From NCBI GenBank assembly GCA_964020155.1, contig OZ026566.1, positions 2,060,289 to 2,124,288 of the forward strand: a DNA stretch of 64,000 bases, read 5' to 3'. Shown one piece after another: positions 1-11,272 of the stretch. The notes under the pieces are model-generated. The model worked only from the letters and a program-made list of their open reading frames with translations, made no database searches and was not told where the DNA came from. Source of the DNA: Chondrilla cf. caribensis (Eukaryota > Porifera > Demospongiae > Chondrillida > Chondrillidae). The stretch's first letter is position 1. Each line of letters opens with the position of its first letter. Position numbers and translations under genes: made by a program.

Positions 1-2
1 AA

Positions 3-258
3 CTCGTTGGTTCGATGAGTTTCTTCGTTCACTCGGTAAATATTCCTAGGCTCGTGGATTCGGCCACTTTCCTCGTTCATTCGATAAGTGTCCTGACGCT
101 CGTTGGTTCGGGAAGTACGGACAGCCAAGAAGCCATCTGAATTGGTTGATAGCAACCTCCAGCTCTTTGAGAAAATCGTCTTTTTCGATGTCGTGAACGA
201 AATCCATCTCCGCTGCTCGTAATCGTGCTATTGAACGGGATACAACTATTACATACAC
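3..258 (-). repeat. 48-bp minisatellite in a possible coding exon
   Basis: Two full 48-bp units lie at 3-50 and 51-98, and a third begins at 99 with the same ctcgttggttcg start. On the minus strand each unit reads as 16 residues with no stop, of the type RxxTYRxNEExxR. The frame stays open upstream (towards 258) as KDDFLKELEVAINQF in one frame and as a repeat-compatible frame in another. A period divisible by three and an open frame suggest a coding tandem repeat at the end of a gene that continues off the left edge. No protein family is recognised. The ORF closest to an ATG (ending near 46) is in a different frame from the repeat reading, so which frame is real is unclear. Confidence 0.4.
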
Positions 259-269
259 GTAGCTTTTAA

Positions 270-312
270 CATAGATACTCTAAACTACGTAACCTAGTTT
301 AGAGTGTCTATG
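270..312. repeat. Inverted repeat (17-bp arms, one mismatch)
   Basis: The arms catagatactctaaact (270-286) and agtttagagtgtctatg (296-312) are reverse complements apart from one base, with a 9-base spacer. It could be a short MITE remnant or a hairpin. No promoter or RNA gene context is visible. Confidence 0.6.
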
Positions 313-497
313 CTTTTAGCATCATCAATTTACTTAGCGTGATGATTTGTGCCATATAAGATTTTTTCCTTCAAAAATATATATAGTGTATTAGATGATG
401 TATTAGCTCTATGTGGTATGCCCGTTTCAAGATGTAATGTTCATAACCTATTTCTTATTAATAACATTATTATAATATTTTTTGTTTCTTATGTATG

Positions 498-606
498 TTA
501 ACCCAATTGCCATTGTATCTTGTGGAGTGCTACATTGGACCTATCCGTGTCCTAGCACCTTATGGTGTGGTGCACTTTAATAATATTGATTGATTGATTG
601 ATTGAT
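498..606 (+). mobile_element. 3' end of a non-LTR retroposon with (TTGA)n tail
   Basis: A moderately GC-rich stretch (tgtggagtgctacattggac, then a gtggtgcactttaat-like end) runs into about five tandem copies of a 4-base ttga/attg unit ending near 606. Simple-repeat tails of this kind are typical of L2/CR1/RTE-like LINEs and their SINEs. The 5' limit is not defined. Confidence 0.45.
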
Positions 607-737
607 ATAGTCTTTTTAAGAGCGTATATGTATATTCATTGGATTAGTGGGGTTAGGATATACTGTACATACCTATACACATATTTTTTACTGTACCACA
701 GTTTAGGGGTACATGCATCCATAAATTCTAGTTTAAT

Positions 738-890
738 ATGCTGTATTTCAATTTTGAAGATATGGCAGATTTAAAGAATTTGGCAGATCAACTTGATATG
801 TTCAATACTGTTTGTATATTAAATTGGTATTGGGAAATGTGGTGGATGAAAGATTTGGCTGATCAACATGAATTCACTGTACATGTATTT
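738..890. repeat. Dispersed MITE-like repeat, fragment
   Basis: The stretch around 800-885 (attggtattgggaaatg, tttggctgatcaa, gaattcactgta) closely resembles the right half of the MITE at 48895-49063. Shorter pieces of the same end recur near 29440-29485 and 60470-60500. The 69-codon frame across it is therefore repeat sequence and not a gene. Confidence 0.5.
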
Positions 891-980
891 GTTGTGTTCT
901 ATAGGGAAGACAATCAGCAAGTAGTCTCTATAATATGTAACAACTAATTGTGACAATAATTAAATGCCTTCATTTTTCAG

Positions 981-2844
981 AATATTGTAGATTTATCTCA
1001 ATCGGTGATAGTGGATCAGAAACATAAATGGGAAGATAAGGCCAAGGAATTGGGATTAAATGATCCAGCACACTGGTTGGTGTTTGGCATGAAATCCCAT
1101 CCAGGTGCATAATATGTCCTTGACACCATATTACATACATGGTTAACACCAATTTCAAAGTGTATGTAGCATTTGTTTTGTTGTTTACAGACAATAACTC
1201 ATTGAACTATGCATTTTTCCTTATCATGTACATTATTCATGGCCTAACACAGTTTAAGTAGTAAATATTTAGTAAATTACAGTAATCATAGCCGAATGTA
1301 AGAATACGAAATGTAAAGAATATAATTTAGCATACCCTTTACAAGCGTATGATGAGTTTTTTTTAAATCTCACCTTTGTAGGATTTTGTATGATACTGAA
1401 TCTGTTCCAAGAAGGTGGGCAACATGGATGGGCGAATAGATGTGTGATGGACTACCCACGAAATCCTAACAAGTGTAACCTTGACAGTGGTGATGATTTG
1501 CCTGGAGAAGTAATAAGGTAGCTGGTTTTATGTTATATGGAGAAGAGTTGGGTGACTGATATTGATGTATGTTCTGCAAAATGTCCTCCACAGCAGTGTA
1601 AGTGGATATTCTCTCTCACCAAAACTACGCTGGGTAACTATGGGATATCATTATGACTGGAATACTAAGGTGCTCCCTCATGATATGCAAAAGGACTTGT
1701 AAAAGTTGTGATCTATTCCGTCTTTTCATAGTTGTACTACAGTGACAGGTATTCCCCTTTCCCCCTTGAATTGAGTGAGTTGACTTCATTGATTCTAGAG
1801 GTGGTCGGACATCCCAAGTTAGTACGTACATGCATTACATAGTGTGACTATACCGTGTTTATTCCCAGTAGTATTTGTTCTTTGTTACACTCATGTATGT
1901 TTATTCAGATAAATTTGCTGTTTCAACTTTGAGTAGTGCACTATAACTGTTGTTTCTCATTCCAACTACAGTATATATATGTACGTATGTATGTATTATT
2001 CATTAATTATCATTCTATATACGTATATGTAATTGTGTTTGTTGATCTCTTAGTTTCAGTGCTGAAGCTGCCATTATTAATTACTATCACATGGATTCAA
2101 CCCTGTCAGGTCACACAGACCATTCTGAATTAGATCTCAGCTCTCCTCTCATCTCAATGAGGTATGAATGTACTATTGTTTTGCAATATATGCAGTGCAT
2201 ACATTATGTGTATGAATTGAAACTGTCTGGAAAAAAATCCACTTGCTAAAGCTGTCAGGTTGTGAAGTTTGCAAATTGCCACATCCATCGTTCATCCTTG
2301 TTTGCTTCAATGACTGTGTCTTATAAATTGGTCCTTACATACTCTCCATACCTATAGAGTTTCTACTTTGGTTTCGCCTATGTCCGAACATATACAGTAG
2401 TTGTCACTAGGACCATTATATAGTTGTTTTTTTACATACCTTTCTATGTCACCAAGTGTAGTAAATGAATGTTTCTACCTGTAAATGAAGGCGTACTCTC
2501 CAGTTTCACTTTAATCTTTGTGTAGTTTTGGTCAGAGTGCTATATTTCTTTTGGGTGGCCAAACGAAAGCAGAAGAACCTATTGCTATGTTTCTCAGAAG
2601 TGGAGATGTCATCATTTTACATGGTGACTCAAGACTGTCGTATCATGGTGTCCCCAAGATTCTGAGCATTTCAAATGACGAAAAATCAGTAAATTGTTTG
2701 TCACCAACATTTTTGGACACAGCTGTGAAGGCTGGCTTATATTCTGACTATGGGATGTTTGGAAACTGGTCCAATATCTACTCATACATGCAAAAGTCTA
2801 GAATTAACATTAGTGTAAGACAGGTGTTTTCAAAAACTTCTTAA
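981..2844 (+). CDS. ALKBH1: ALKBH1-like 2-oxoglutarate/Fe(II) dioxygenase, 5' exons missing
   Basis: Six exons join in phase: 981-1104, 1382-1517, 1594-1698, 1749-1817, 2060-2161 and 2526-2844 (stop TAA). Read through, they give in order an HPGF-type loop, the KLRWVTMGYHYDW segment, INYYHMDSTLSGHTDHSEL, SFGQSAIFLLGG, and the C-terminal RINISVRQV. This matches the AlkB-homologue-1 family along its whole catalytic domain. The Fe(II) ligands can be seen: H and D in GHTDHSE, and the distal H in SYHGVPK. The 2-oxoglutarate-binding R is in the SVRQV end. In the family these enzymes demethylate nucleic acids (tRNA m1A and mitochondrial RNA in mammals). The first exon visible starts in phase 0, so the N-terminus lies upstream. 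I could not find it between 1 and 980, where repeats dominate. No frameshift or stop was seen, so the gene looks functional. Confidence 0.88.
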
Positions 2845-3339
2845 TCAGCATTTGTATATTATCTATTGTGGAATATTTGTGTGGATCAATTTGCATTTAT
2901 AATTCAATTTTTGCTAATGAAAATATTTTGTTTGTTTGTTTAGGTTGCTCTCTAATTACTGTATTATCTATTAAATGTAATACGGTTCATTGATTGTACA
3001 TGATGCAATATTACATATTGCTATTGCAATACTTGAATGATTAATTTAGTGCTGGGGTGGTTAATTCATCGATATCCATTTCAAATCTATTTATACTTAG
3101 TAGTCATGCAAAAGTATAATATAGGTATGGACATGTAATATAGTAGCTAACCTTCTACCAGGAATGTGTGGATAAAGAATATATGCATGGTTACATAGTA
3201 CTTTATGTTCTGTCATACCTGGATTCAGTTGCCCAATCAGTTTGCAGAATGCTATTTGGTGTGTACAAACGTCAATGGCTTTGGATGGTGGCATTTACAA
3301 ACCTTTGATGAGATATAGGCATTTTGCACACCTGGTGAA
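2845..3339. other. Intergenic, no gene recognised
   Basis: AT-rich sequence after the ALKBH1 stop. It has no convincing exon, only a short minus-strand frame at 3097-3294 that resembles no family. Confidence 0.5.
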
Positions 3340-4880
3340 ATGTGAGGTTAAGAAACTAAATGACAGTAAAGAATGTAACCTGTGTTCACTATCGATCAGC
3401 TCTAGTACGTGACATTGTGCAGACTTCCCACCTTAAAATATGTGATTATAATATATGCTGCAATGTGATTTGTCATTGCAACTCCACCTCCTAGAGCAGT
3501 TAAGTGATACACAACCATACCAGACCCTTTATCTGCACTGGTCTTTCCTGGAGTATATGTGATGGTCAGCTACTCCAGACTAGCCATAAGTAGTAATTAA
3601 GTACATAACAGAATTAAAGCCACTCTCACCTGATTTCATACTATATTCACTCAAGGATTTATAATATTCAGTGAAAAATTTCTCATTGTGTTGGTGTAGC
3701 CAGTCTATAGCTATCTAGGATTGCAATAGTACGTACAGTAGAACCTCGTTCAAACAAACACTCTTAAGACAAATCTCTTATTAATACAAACCAATTTTTG
3801 AACATTTTTTAGTTTGCTGTACTAGTGTACATAATAATAAAGTAAATCCTGATAAGAAGAACATTTGATAACAAGAACTGATTTAGTGGGTCTCTTGTAG
3901 TTTGTCTTAACGAGTTTCTACTGTATAAGTGATTACCTCAGGCTTCACTGTTGCATGGTGAGGGGTACTCCCTTGTCTCCACTGTAGTAAATCCACTCCC
4001 AGAGTTATAGCATGCTGTATTATTTGCATGTATGATGTTATATGTATTGGCTGATCGAAGTTATATGAGTGTAAATGCATCTTGAGAATGAGGTATCTGA
4101 AGAGTAATTTCACTCAAGCAACATTATGTCAACTCTACCGCAACTCACTGGTTATTTGATTTACATACTTGAACTAACACGGATATATAGCATTGCCAAA
4201 GATGAGAAATAAAAAATGTAACCTTTATTCTACCACTAGCTCTAGTACTTGTGCAGACTTCTCACCTCAAAATGTATGATTATATATGCTGTAATGTGGT
4301 TGTGATTTGTCAGTGTTGACTCCACTTCGAATTCCTAGAACAGAAAGTAATACACAACCATATACCAGACCCCTACTCTGCACTGGCCTCTCCTGGCCAT
4401 GGAGTATGACGGTGAGCTACTCCAGACTAGCAAATAAGTAGTAATTGAGTATACACTGTAACAGGAATTCGAAGCCACTCTCACCTGATTTCCTACTACA
4501 TTCACTCAATGATTTATAATAAGGTTCTCACTGTGTTGGTGTCTATGCTACTATAATAGCCAGTCTATAGCTATCTAGGATTGCAATAGTATAATATTAT
4601 TATTATACGTATAAGTGATTACCTCAGGTTTTACTGTTGCATGGTGATGGGTTGTCACTTTGTCTCTGCTGTAGCAAATCCACACCCAGAGTTATAGCAT
4701 GCTGCAGTACATGTTATATGTATTGTCTGAAGTTATATGAGTGTAAAGGCATCTTGAGAATGAGGCATCTGAAAGAGTAATTTAACTCAAGTATCATTAT
4801 AATGTCAACTCTACAGCAACTCACTGGCTAAGTAGTTGAGTACATACTTGAACTAACACGCATATAGTAATAGGAACAAC
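3340..4880. repeat. Tandem segmental duplication (about 0.7-0.8 kb units)
   Basis: The left copy (about 3345-4150) and right copy (about 4175-4870) share long diverged stretches in the same order. Examples are agctctagtac followed by gtgcagacttc (near 3400 and 4230), cagtctatagctatctagga (3699 and 4560), gtgattacctcagg (3929 and 4614) and agagttatagcatgctg (near 4000 and 4690). The spacing differs by about 140-190 bp, largely because of a transposon in the left copy at 3736-3923. No coding content is recognised in either copy. Confidence 0.8.
3736..3923. mobile_element. pogo/Tigger-type MITE with TA target duplication
   Basis: A 188-bp element begins CAGTAGAACCTCGTT and ends AACGAGTTTCTACTG, giving inverted termini of about 25 bp, and is flanked by TA on both sides. 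The second copy of the surrounding duplication holds the empty site acgTAtaagtgatt at about 4601-4614, which is direct proof of the boundaries. The TIR sequence and TA duplication fit pogo/Tigger-class non-autonomous elements. It has no coding capacity. Confidence 0.85.
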
Positions 4881-5587
4881 CATGCAAGACACCCCCCGAA
4901 TTAGATAAGGAACACAACTAGGGGTAGGACCCAGATAAATCAGAAATTAAGTAATGCATCAATACAAAATCCATAGGCACAGTGTGAAAGCAAAGCAACA
5001 ATTTACATGCACATATTATACTACATGTATATAGTATAAACACTATACAGTACTTTTGTTTTTGATCATGATCAATTTGTTTAACTCTGACTGCATCATG
5101 TGCAACTGCAGAGAAACCCTAATTTGAAGGTTAATTGGGGAAGTCTAGCCTTCTCGTAACATTGCTCTCATCAAGTACTGGATGGGATGAAGTGCATTGT
5201 GACTGTTTTTCTGGTGTTTCGTCAGCCTGCACAGTTATTCGCATCTGTATAGTATAGGTATTGTATTATACAAACTGCACATGAACTTTTACATCAGTAT
5301 ATATACTCACATGATATGGTTTGGACCACTTCACAAAGGCACTACAACGAGGAAAGCGTATTACATCAATTCAAAAAAGAACAAAAAAGTAAATTGCAAA
5401 CATGGAAAAAAGGAGAACAAGTACATGTATATACATTCTTCAACTATACTATGGCAATGTCCTTTCAGATGCAGTTGATGAAAAATCCAATTATTATGAT
5501 GTAGTAATAATAATTGGACTGTGATTTTTGATCACATTGTTACTGAGTAACATATATGTAATTACTCCACTAAACAGCATGCTCCAT
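4881..5587. other. Intergenic, no gene recognised
   Basis: AT-rich sequence downstream of the SAMHD1-like stop. The short plus frames at 5281-5504 overlap each other in two phases and look like chance. Nothing else is supported. Confidence 0.4.
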
Positions 5588-8500
5588 TCACCTTTTAGCA
5601 GTGTTTCTCCTTTCGTCTGATTCATCACTACAATCCTTTACATAAAGTAAGACACTTCTATTGCAAATGTACTCATGAGACAGCATGCTTTCATTGATTA
5701 GCACAGGAGTTGAGGGCTTTCCCTTCTTATAGCAGTGAGCATTGTGTAGGGGGTTTGAGTCATCATCCTCATAACCCTTAGTGACAACCTAGACAGATGA
5801 TGTTACATATCACTAAGACGTTACAGTAATATAAAATAACCAGGATGCATTACATGACCAAGTTTACACCAGAGGTACGTAGTAGTGTTCAAATTGCTCC
5901 AATTAACCAGACTTAACAACAACTAGCCACATGAATCACATACCCTGACAACATATGGATCTTGATCAGAACTAGGTTACATGCAATTAGCCAAATTTAT
6001 AGGTACTAAAACCTGATACAACTAGATGACTCCGGAAGTATAGGTATGAAACAAAACAAAAGGAATATTGGACAGAATGATAATTTATTTCAGACCAAAA
6101 TGACAATGTTGTTGACACTGTATTGATTATGCAGAATCATGTAATTTACACAGTGATTACATACTTATTATTATAATGAAGATGACAGCAATGAAGACAT
6201 TATGTATTATAGTACAGTACAGTATACACAGCACATGTTCAATGCAAACTTACATGAACAATGCAGTTATTTTTTATCCATATTTGATCTTCCTCAGGAG
6301 CAAGCTTGGCCACAGCATCCACTAAATTGCCTCTCTTCTGTTGTCAGATAATGCAACCATAGTGATGTACTTGCATACAGTAATCAAATCACAGCAATAA
6401 TATACACAGAAGGGCTGTCAGTCCAATCAGGTGATCAGGTCAAACATAACTCCTATAATATACCACATACACATGTTCAGCTAGTACATATGAACACAAG
6501 AAAGAGAAGGCTCTGGACTTGGGCGAAAAGTTGTAGGCCCAATAAGTACAAACTAAACAAACCAGTTATAATACCGATGATCCTTAAAGTATCAATTACA
6601 TGATACACTCCTTACTTCGTTTGGAATTGATGTTTTTGGTTTTAAATTACTTTGGACATCACTGACTCGATAGAGAGTTCTGGTATTTATTCTTTCCCAC
6701 AGTTGTTTTACCTACATGGCAGCAAAGAGAGTAGATAAGGAATTCGAAAGTTCACTATGGAACAACATTTTACTACCTCTTCATGCTTGCATATTCCCTT
6801 TTGCAAGGCTGCTTGTTTAATTATGTCCATAATGCTGTCCTTGAGACAGAGAAATCGAGACACAGAAAACTCTTGGCAGCAGGCAGTTAGAGTGAAATTC
6901 CTCCTAGCACCAAAACAAAGGCTTGATGAACAAAATGAAAGCACGTATACAGATATAGCATCAGAAACTTACCCATTTTCGTCCCAAAGAACAACATCTT
7001 TGGCCAACTTCAATAGATTAAGAAGCCTTGAAGAAGTGAAATTGAATGAGGTAATATTATATATGTTGATGTTCATCATTGATTTCATTATTAATTATAA
7101 GAAAAGCTTTAATGTAATATGTATTATGATATACAGTAAGTACTCACATGTATTCCAGAGCAATGACCGTTTTGTGTTGACGTGCTATTCTGTGGTTTGT
7201 ATGTTGTCCGAAAAACATAGTATACAAGTCTTCTTGAAGCTATGTATATGGACATTGGGATCGAGTAATACACACTTCATGATCAAATTTAATCATTATG
7301 TTAGTTTATGAAATACATATTGTATTTTACAAACATTTTACACATATCAGACTGTAGTAAAGCCCTAGGTATTTGAAAAAAACAATCATGTAAATTGAAA
7401 CTAATAATTGTTCACTAACTTTATCTCTGAGAATGATGGAATTATGAGCACATGGTTCTTCCTTGGATGTCTGTACAGATGATACTTGAGCACACTGCAG
7501 GAACCTCTTGATATAATTGATGCCAACAATATTCAAATCCCGGTTGTCTCTTGCAAGGTAGTCCCAACAACAAACATCCACTCCATTTTCAGGTTCCCCA
7601 ATCACCTAGTATAATTATCATCATCACATAGTACCTGTGTAGTCTTGAAAATTGCAATTACAATTGAAAGAATGTACATTTTCATCAACAAATCAAGCTG
7701 AATTGGTCGGATGACATTTACAATAGATATATGATTAAAGGTTGCACACGGTCACTATGAACATTTTGACTTACTATATACAAATTATTTTACGAATGTT
7801 GTATATAAATTTCAAGAACTTGTGAGATGATACTTAATGTACGTACATGCACTTTAAAGACTATGTTCAGTATAGATATGTATGTACAATCACTTAGTAG
7901 AGATTCTTTACGCAGTAGGCCCCACTCAATCTCATACTGCTTATAATAAGATCTGGTTAAAATAATAAAAATAAATAATTGTTTATATTTACTACAGACT
8001 ATTGTATATAGCCTATTTATTCAAAAGAATAGAGCAGTGTATCATAACCGTACTCACTTCAATCTTAGCAGGACTATACATCTTGCGATCAAAAATAATG
8101 TGTGTATGGTATGTCATTACATGCCTAAAATAATAGTCACACTTCAAAGTTGATCAATTACATTCTTGGTGAATGTGAAGAGAAGGCCAGCCTCTATTTT
8201 GTTGAGGAGTTAACCATTAGGTTGGACTCCTCTTGCTTGGGCTCAAAAGCTACAACATGCACACAATACATCATATTAATTTCAACAACTTGGGTAATGG
8301 GATGTTCTTGTTGAAGCAATAACATTGCTTTGGGGCTTGAATACTTATATAATAGTAATTTATTATCCCATTTGACTGGATGCTAAACAATTGAGGACAA
8401 CACATACATAAATACATGACATAATCCTTACTTTGTAAAGAAACCTTTGACTTGCAGGCCTTCCCTTGTAGTCCTTCAACAAAAATAATGAGAAAATGAC

Positions 8501-9661
8501 ATTAATTTTCATAATATTAAATTAATTTTGGTCTATTTACATGTAGGTGATTTACATACCTCATCAGTAAGGGGGCGGCCTAGTATCATTTCTTTGATAA
8601 ATGTTATATTTTTGTCCAACTCTTCTCCGAAGGCTGTCTCAAAAGATTTTAGGATGTGAGGCTTCTCGCACATTTCCGAGTATATTTGCATTGCTCTCCA
8701 TCTCTCATTAAGGAACTACAAAAGTTGCAAAAGCATCGACGATGAATTTCAAAAACAAATGATTTGAAATGTTTTTCACAAGCATCAAAGCACTCTCTAT
8801 TGACATAAGTTTTTGGAATTGAATCTTTAAAGGGAATTTGTTATATGAAATGGACTGACATTTACAACGTCACACTAACTACTGTATTATATTTTACAGT
8901 ATAAAATTGTAGAAATCACTGGATAATCTTCAGCAGACTCTTCTGGCACTTGATCTGCCAAGAACATGTCGAAAACACAAGATAGTGGTCCAACTCCTGT
9001 CATGAAATTTAATGTTGATAAAACTGTGATCATGGCATTCAATCTACCACAACATCACAAACTAAAATTGATGATAGGTAATACTATAACACTTACCTAA
9101 GTTTCGACAAAGGCCCGCAATCTGTACACAGAGGATGTCCCATTCTGTTATCTCTGGGGGATCTTCCCTTCTACACTCCTTTGCATTTTCAACTAGATGC
9201 TTTAAAAGTTCTCCTGCCAAGTATGCCACTCTGCATTGAAAACACTCAACCTGTGTCAAATTGATTGGCAAGTGCAGAGTGCTAACTATCTTACCCAATA
9301 CTGTGTTCAAACACATTGTGTGCAGCACCTGGAAACACAAGATAACATGTGTGTCCAATGCCGTTGATCCCTCTAAGTCTCTGAAACTCCACAGTGTCAA
9401 TGAGCTGAACTATCACTGGGTGTATCTTAATTTGACCATGGAGTGGATCATTAAACATCTACAGATAATAATAATTAATTTGAGTTGAAAACAATTTGAA
9501 TAATAACACAATATTTCTGGGTCATGTTAAAACTGAATACAATAAGAAAGTGATCTTTAATCACAAATACATATTATTACAAGTTCTATGGTAATGTTGC
9601 ATGGATATTGGATCGAGGAAGATGTCGGGATTGAGAAGATTTCAACACTGGATATCTCCAT
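5588..9661 (-). CDS. SAMHD1-like: SAMHD1-like HD-domain protein with a degenerate active site
   Basis: Minus-strand exons chain in phase: 9458-9295, 9230-9097, 8996-8920, 8715-8560, 8473-8432, 7605-7416 (donor uncertain by a few bases), 7232-7148, 7026-6973, 6903-6777, 6711-6616, 6337-6254 and 5788-5588 (stop TGA). A candidate first coding exon lies at 9661-9581 (ATG). The product is about 495 aa and follows SAMHD1 colinearly: NDPLHGQIKIHPV, DTVEFQRLRGI, VFPGAAHNVFEHSIG, EWDILCVQIAGLC, DYKGRPASQRFLY, NGVDVCCWDYLARD, RDK, DLYTMF..ARQHK, and the C-terminal region. No SAM domain is visible. SAMHD1 enzymes hydrolyse dNTPs using an H..HD..D metal site. Here one H (FEHS) is kept, but the HD pair is R-N (AGLCRNLG), the GPFSH-type His is replaced (VGPLSCVFD), and the DVDKWD ligand site reads DVCCWD. 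The frame is intact, so a non-catalytic paralogue is more likely than a plain pseudogene. Confidence 0.85.
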
Positions 9662-9699
9662 AGGTCTACCACAATTATAGGTTAAAACAAGTTTTAACT

Positions 9700-9790
9700 A
9701 TATACCACTGACAAAGGTAGCAGTCAGCTACCAAAATTTTGGTGAAATAAATTTTCTGTGGCTAGTGATATTCCAATTAACGTAGTCACA
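9700..9790 (+). mobile_element. Penelope-like 3' remnant with hairpin motif
   Basis: The segment ccactgacaaaggtagcag / tcagctaccaaaattttggt (9705-9743) parallels base for base the motif found, in reverse complement, in the Penelope-like element at 57391-57865 (ccactgaaaaagacagcag..agctgtcgaaatgtttggt). Both have a perfect 6-bp stem (ggtagc/gctacc here; gacagc/gctgtc there), and the stem pairs co-vary. It looks like the ribozyme-like terminal motif of Penelope elements, with no ORF left around it. Confidence 0.5.
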
Positions 9791-10202
9791 GTGTTAACTA
9801 TGATTGTGAGCTTACATATTAGCTGTGTGTGCTAATATAAATTAGGTAACGCATCTACATATAGTTTAACAAATTATTTTTGCCTTCTCTACCATTTCAT
9901 ATGTAGCACCCATATATATATATACATATGGGGATTACAGGACATGACATTGTTAAAATTAAATATAGGAATAACAAATATTGTACGTATAATCAAATGG
10001 CATATACTACACTACTTTTCATAAAAAAAGGACAAAATGTGGTGTATTGATATCCCTAATAGCAAGTATAACATGAGAAATTGGGAAAAATGAGCGTAGA
10101 ATCATTATAAAATAATATACTTGATAGCTGCAAAAATATTTGATCGCCTAATTGTCAACACAGCAAAATTTAATGTAATTCAGTGGTCAAAAACGATTTT
10201 TA

Positions 10203-10300
10203 GGGGCTGCCTGTGGCAGCCCCTATATTGTTTTCATTTCGACTTCCGATATGTAACGCTCGATATATATATATTATTATTATTATTATTATTATTATTG
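10203..10300. repeat. GC-rich hairpin plus fragment of the gatggccgatt repeat family and (ATT)n
   Basis: ggggctgcctgtggcagcccc (10203-10223) is a strong hairpin. It is followed by attgttttcatttcgacttc (about 10225-10245), which recurs at 11545, then by a tatata and (att)n tract. The GC hairpin resembles the gggggcggcagcccc core of the repeat copies at 11470 and 11815. Confidence 0.6.
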
Positions 10301-10357
10301 TGCTGATGTAGGGAGATTCCCAAAATAGCACATACAACAGTCAATAGACAAAACAAT

Positions 10358-11272
10358 TTATAACAGTTCAACTCTTCTATTCCACATTCTCATAACTATC
10401 CTAGAAATCGTCTTCTCATGCAATCTTTTCATCACATCATTTAATTTGTCGTCCTCTTTCTTCATTAGCTGTTCCAGATCACATCGCTCATCTTGTAGGG
10501 CCTCCCAGGATGTGAGGAAATGCCTCTCATCTCCCATCTCTTTCTTGCATAGCAGACAGATCCTATCTTCTCTTGCTACTCCTCTCCATCTCCCCGTTTC
10601 CACTTCCAGCTTTGCACATCCACATCTCAATTCCCCTATCAGCTTCCTCTGATCTTTGCTTTGCACTCTAACTGCTCCTCCCATCTTCCACTCTGCAAAA
10701 GCTATATCTCGTACTAAAACTTCCCAATATCCTAACTTCTGTGATCTGCTGCAGCCCTCTCTCCACTCTTCCCGGAGCTTCCTCCATGCACATGCCTCCA
10801 ACATCCCGTTCACCTGACCAAGTGACAAATCTGCAAAGATTTTTCCTGGCGAACCATGCCCATTCCACCCCATACACTCCAAGAACCCCTCATCCCCTTC
10901 CATCCATCCTACCCCCTCATTTGCCCATACCATCACTCTATTCAGTAACCTCATCTTCTAATTTCTACTAGCTTTTATGTAGTACTTAATCGCCCTAATT
11001 TTCGCTTCCCATCTCACAGGCATCCACCCCGCCTCCAATTCCAAGCCCAAAAGGGGGAATTTGGAGTGAACCCCCAAACGACTTCTAATTGCTGCCCGTT
11101 GAACCTTCTCCAATTTATATTCATTTCTACATAGCAACCCCCATACTTCAGCAGCATACAACATGGAACTTCTCACATACGACATATATAGTTTCGTAAA
11201 CGTTTCCCACCCTACATTCCCCAAGCCTCTGATTAATCTATTCACCATATTCATTATATATATATAATTCAT
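10358..11272 (-). pseudogene. 5'-truncated LINE ORF2, C-terminal part
   Basis: One minus-strand frame runs from about 11272 to 10358 with a single in-frame stop (TAG, 10958-10960). Before the stop it reads RLIRGLGNVGWETFTKLYM, YVRSSMLYAAEVWGLLC and KLEKVQRAAIRSRLGVHSK. This is the conserved region after the reverse transcriptase in jockey/CR1/RTE-like LINEs. After the stop come EWREGCSRSQKLGYWEVLVR, and a zinc-finger-like ICLLCKKEMGDERHFLTSWE. The catalytic RT core is absent, so this is the usual 5' truncation. The element is dead because of the truncation and the nonsense codon, but it is otherwise little damaged and so fairly young. Confidence 0.8.

Noticed and set aside
738..947. A small gene or the missing 5' exon of ALKBH1
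   Set aside because: The sequence belongs to a dispersed repeat also found at 48895-49063 and does not resemble the ALKBH1 N-terminus.
6757..7311. A 184-codon plus-strand frame
   Set aside because: It is antisense to the SAMHD1-like exons at 6777-7026 and to intron. The minus-strand exons match the family and the plus frame matches nothing.
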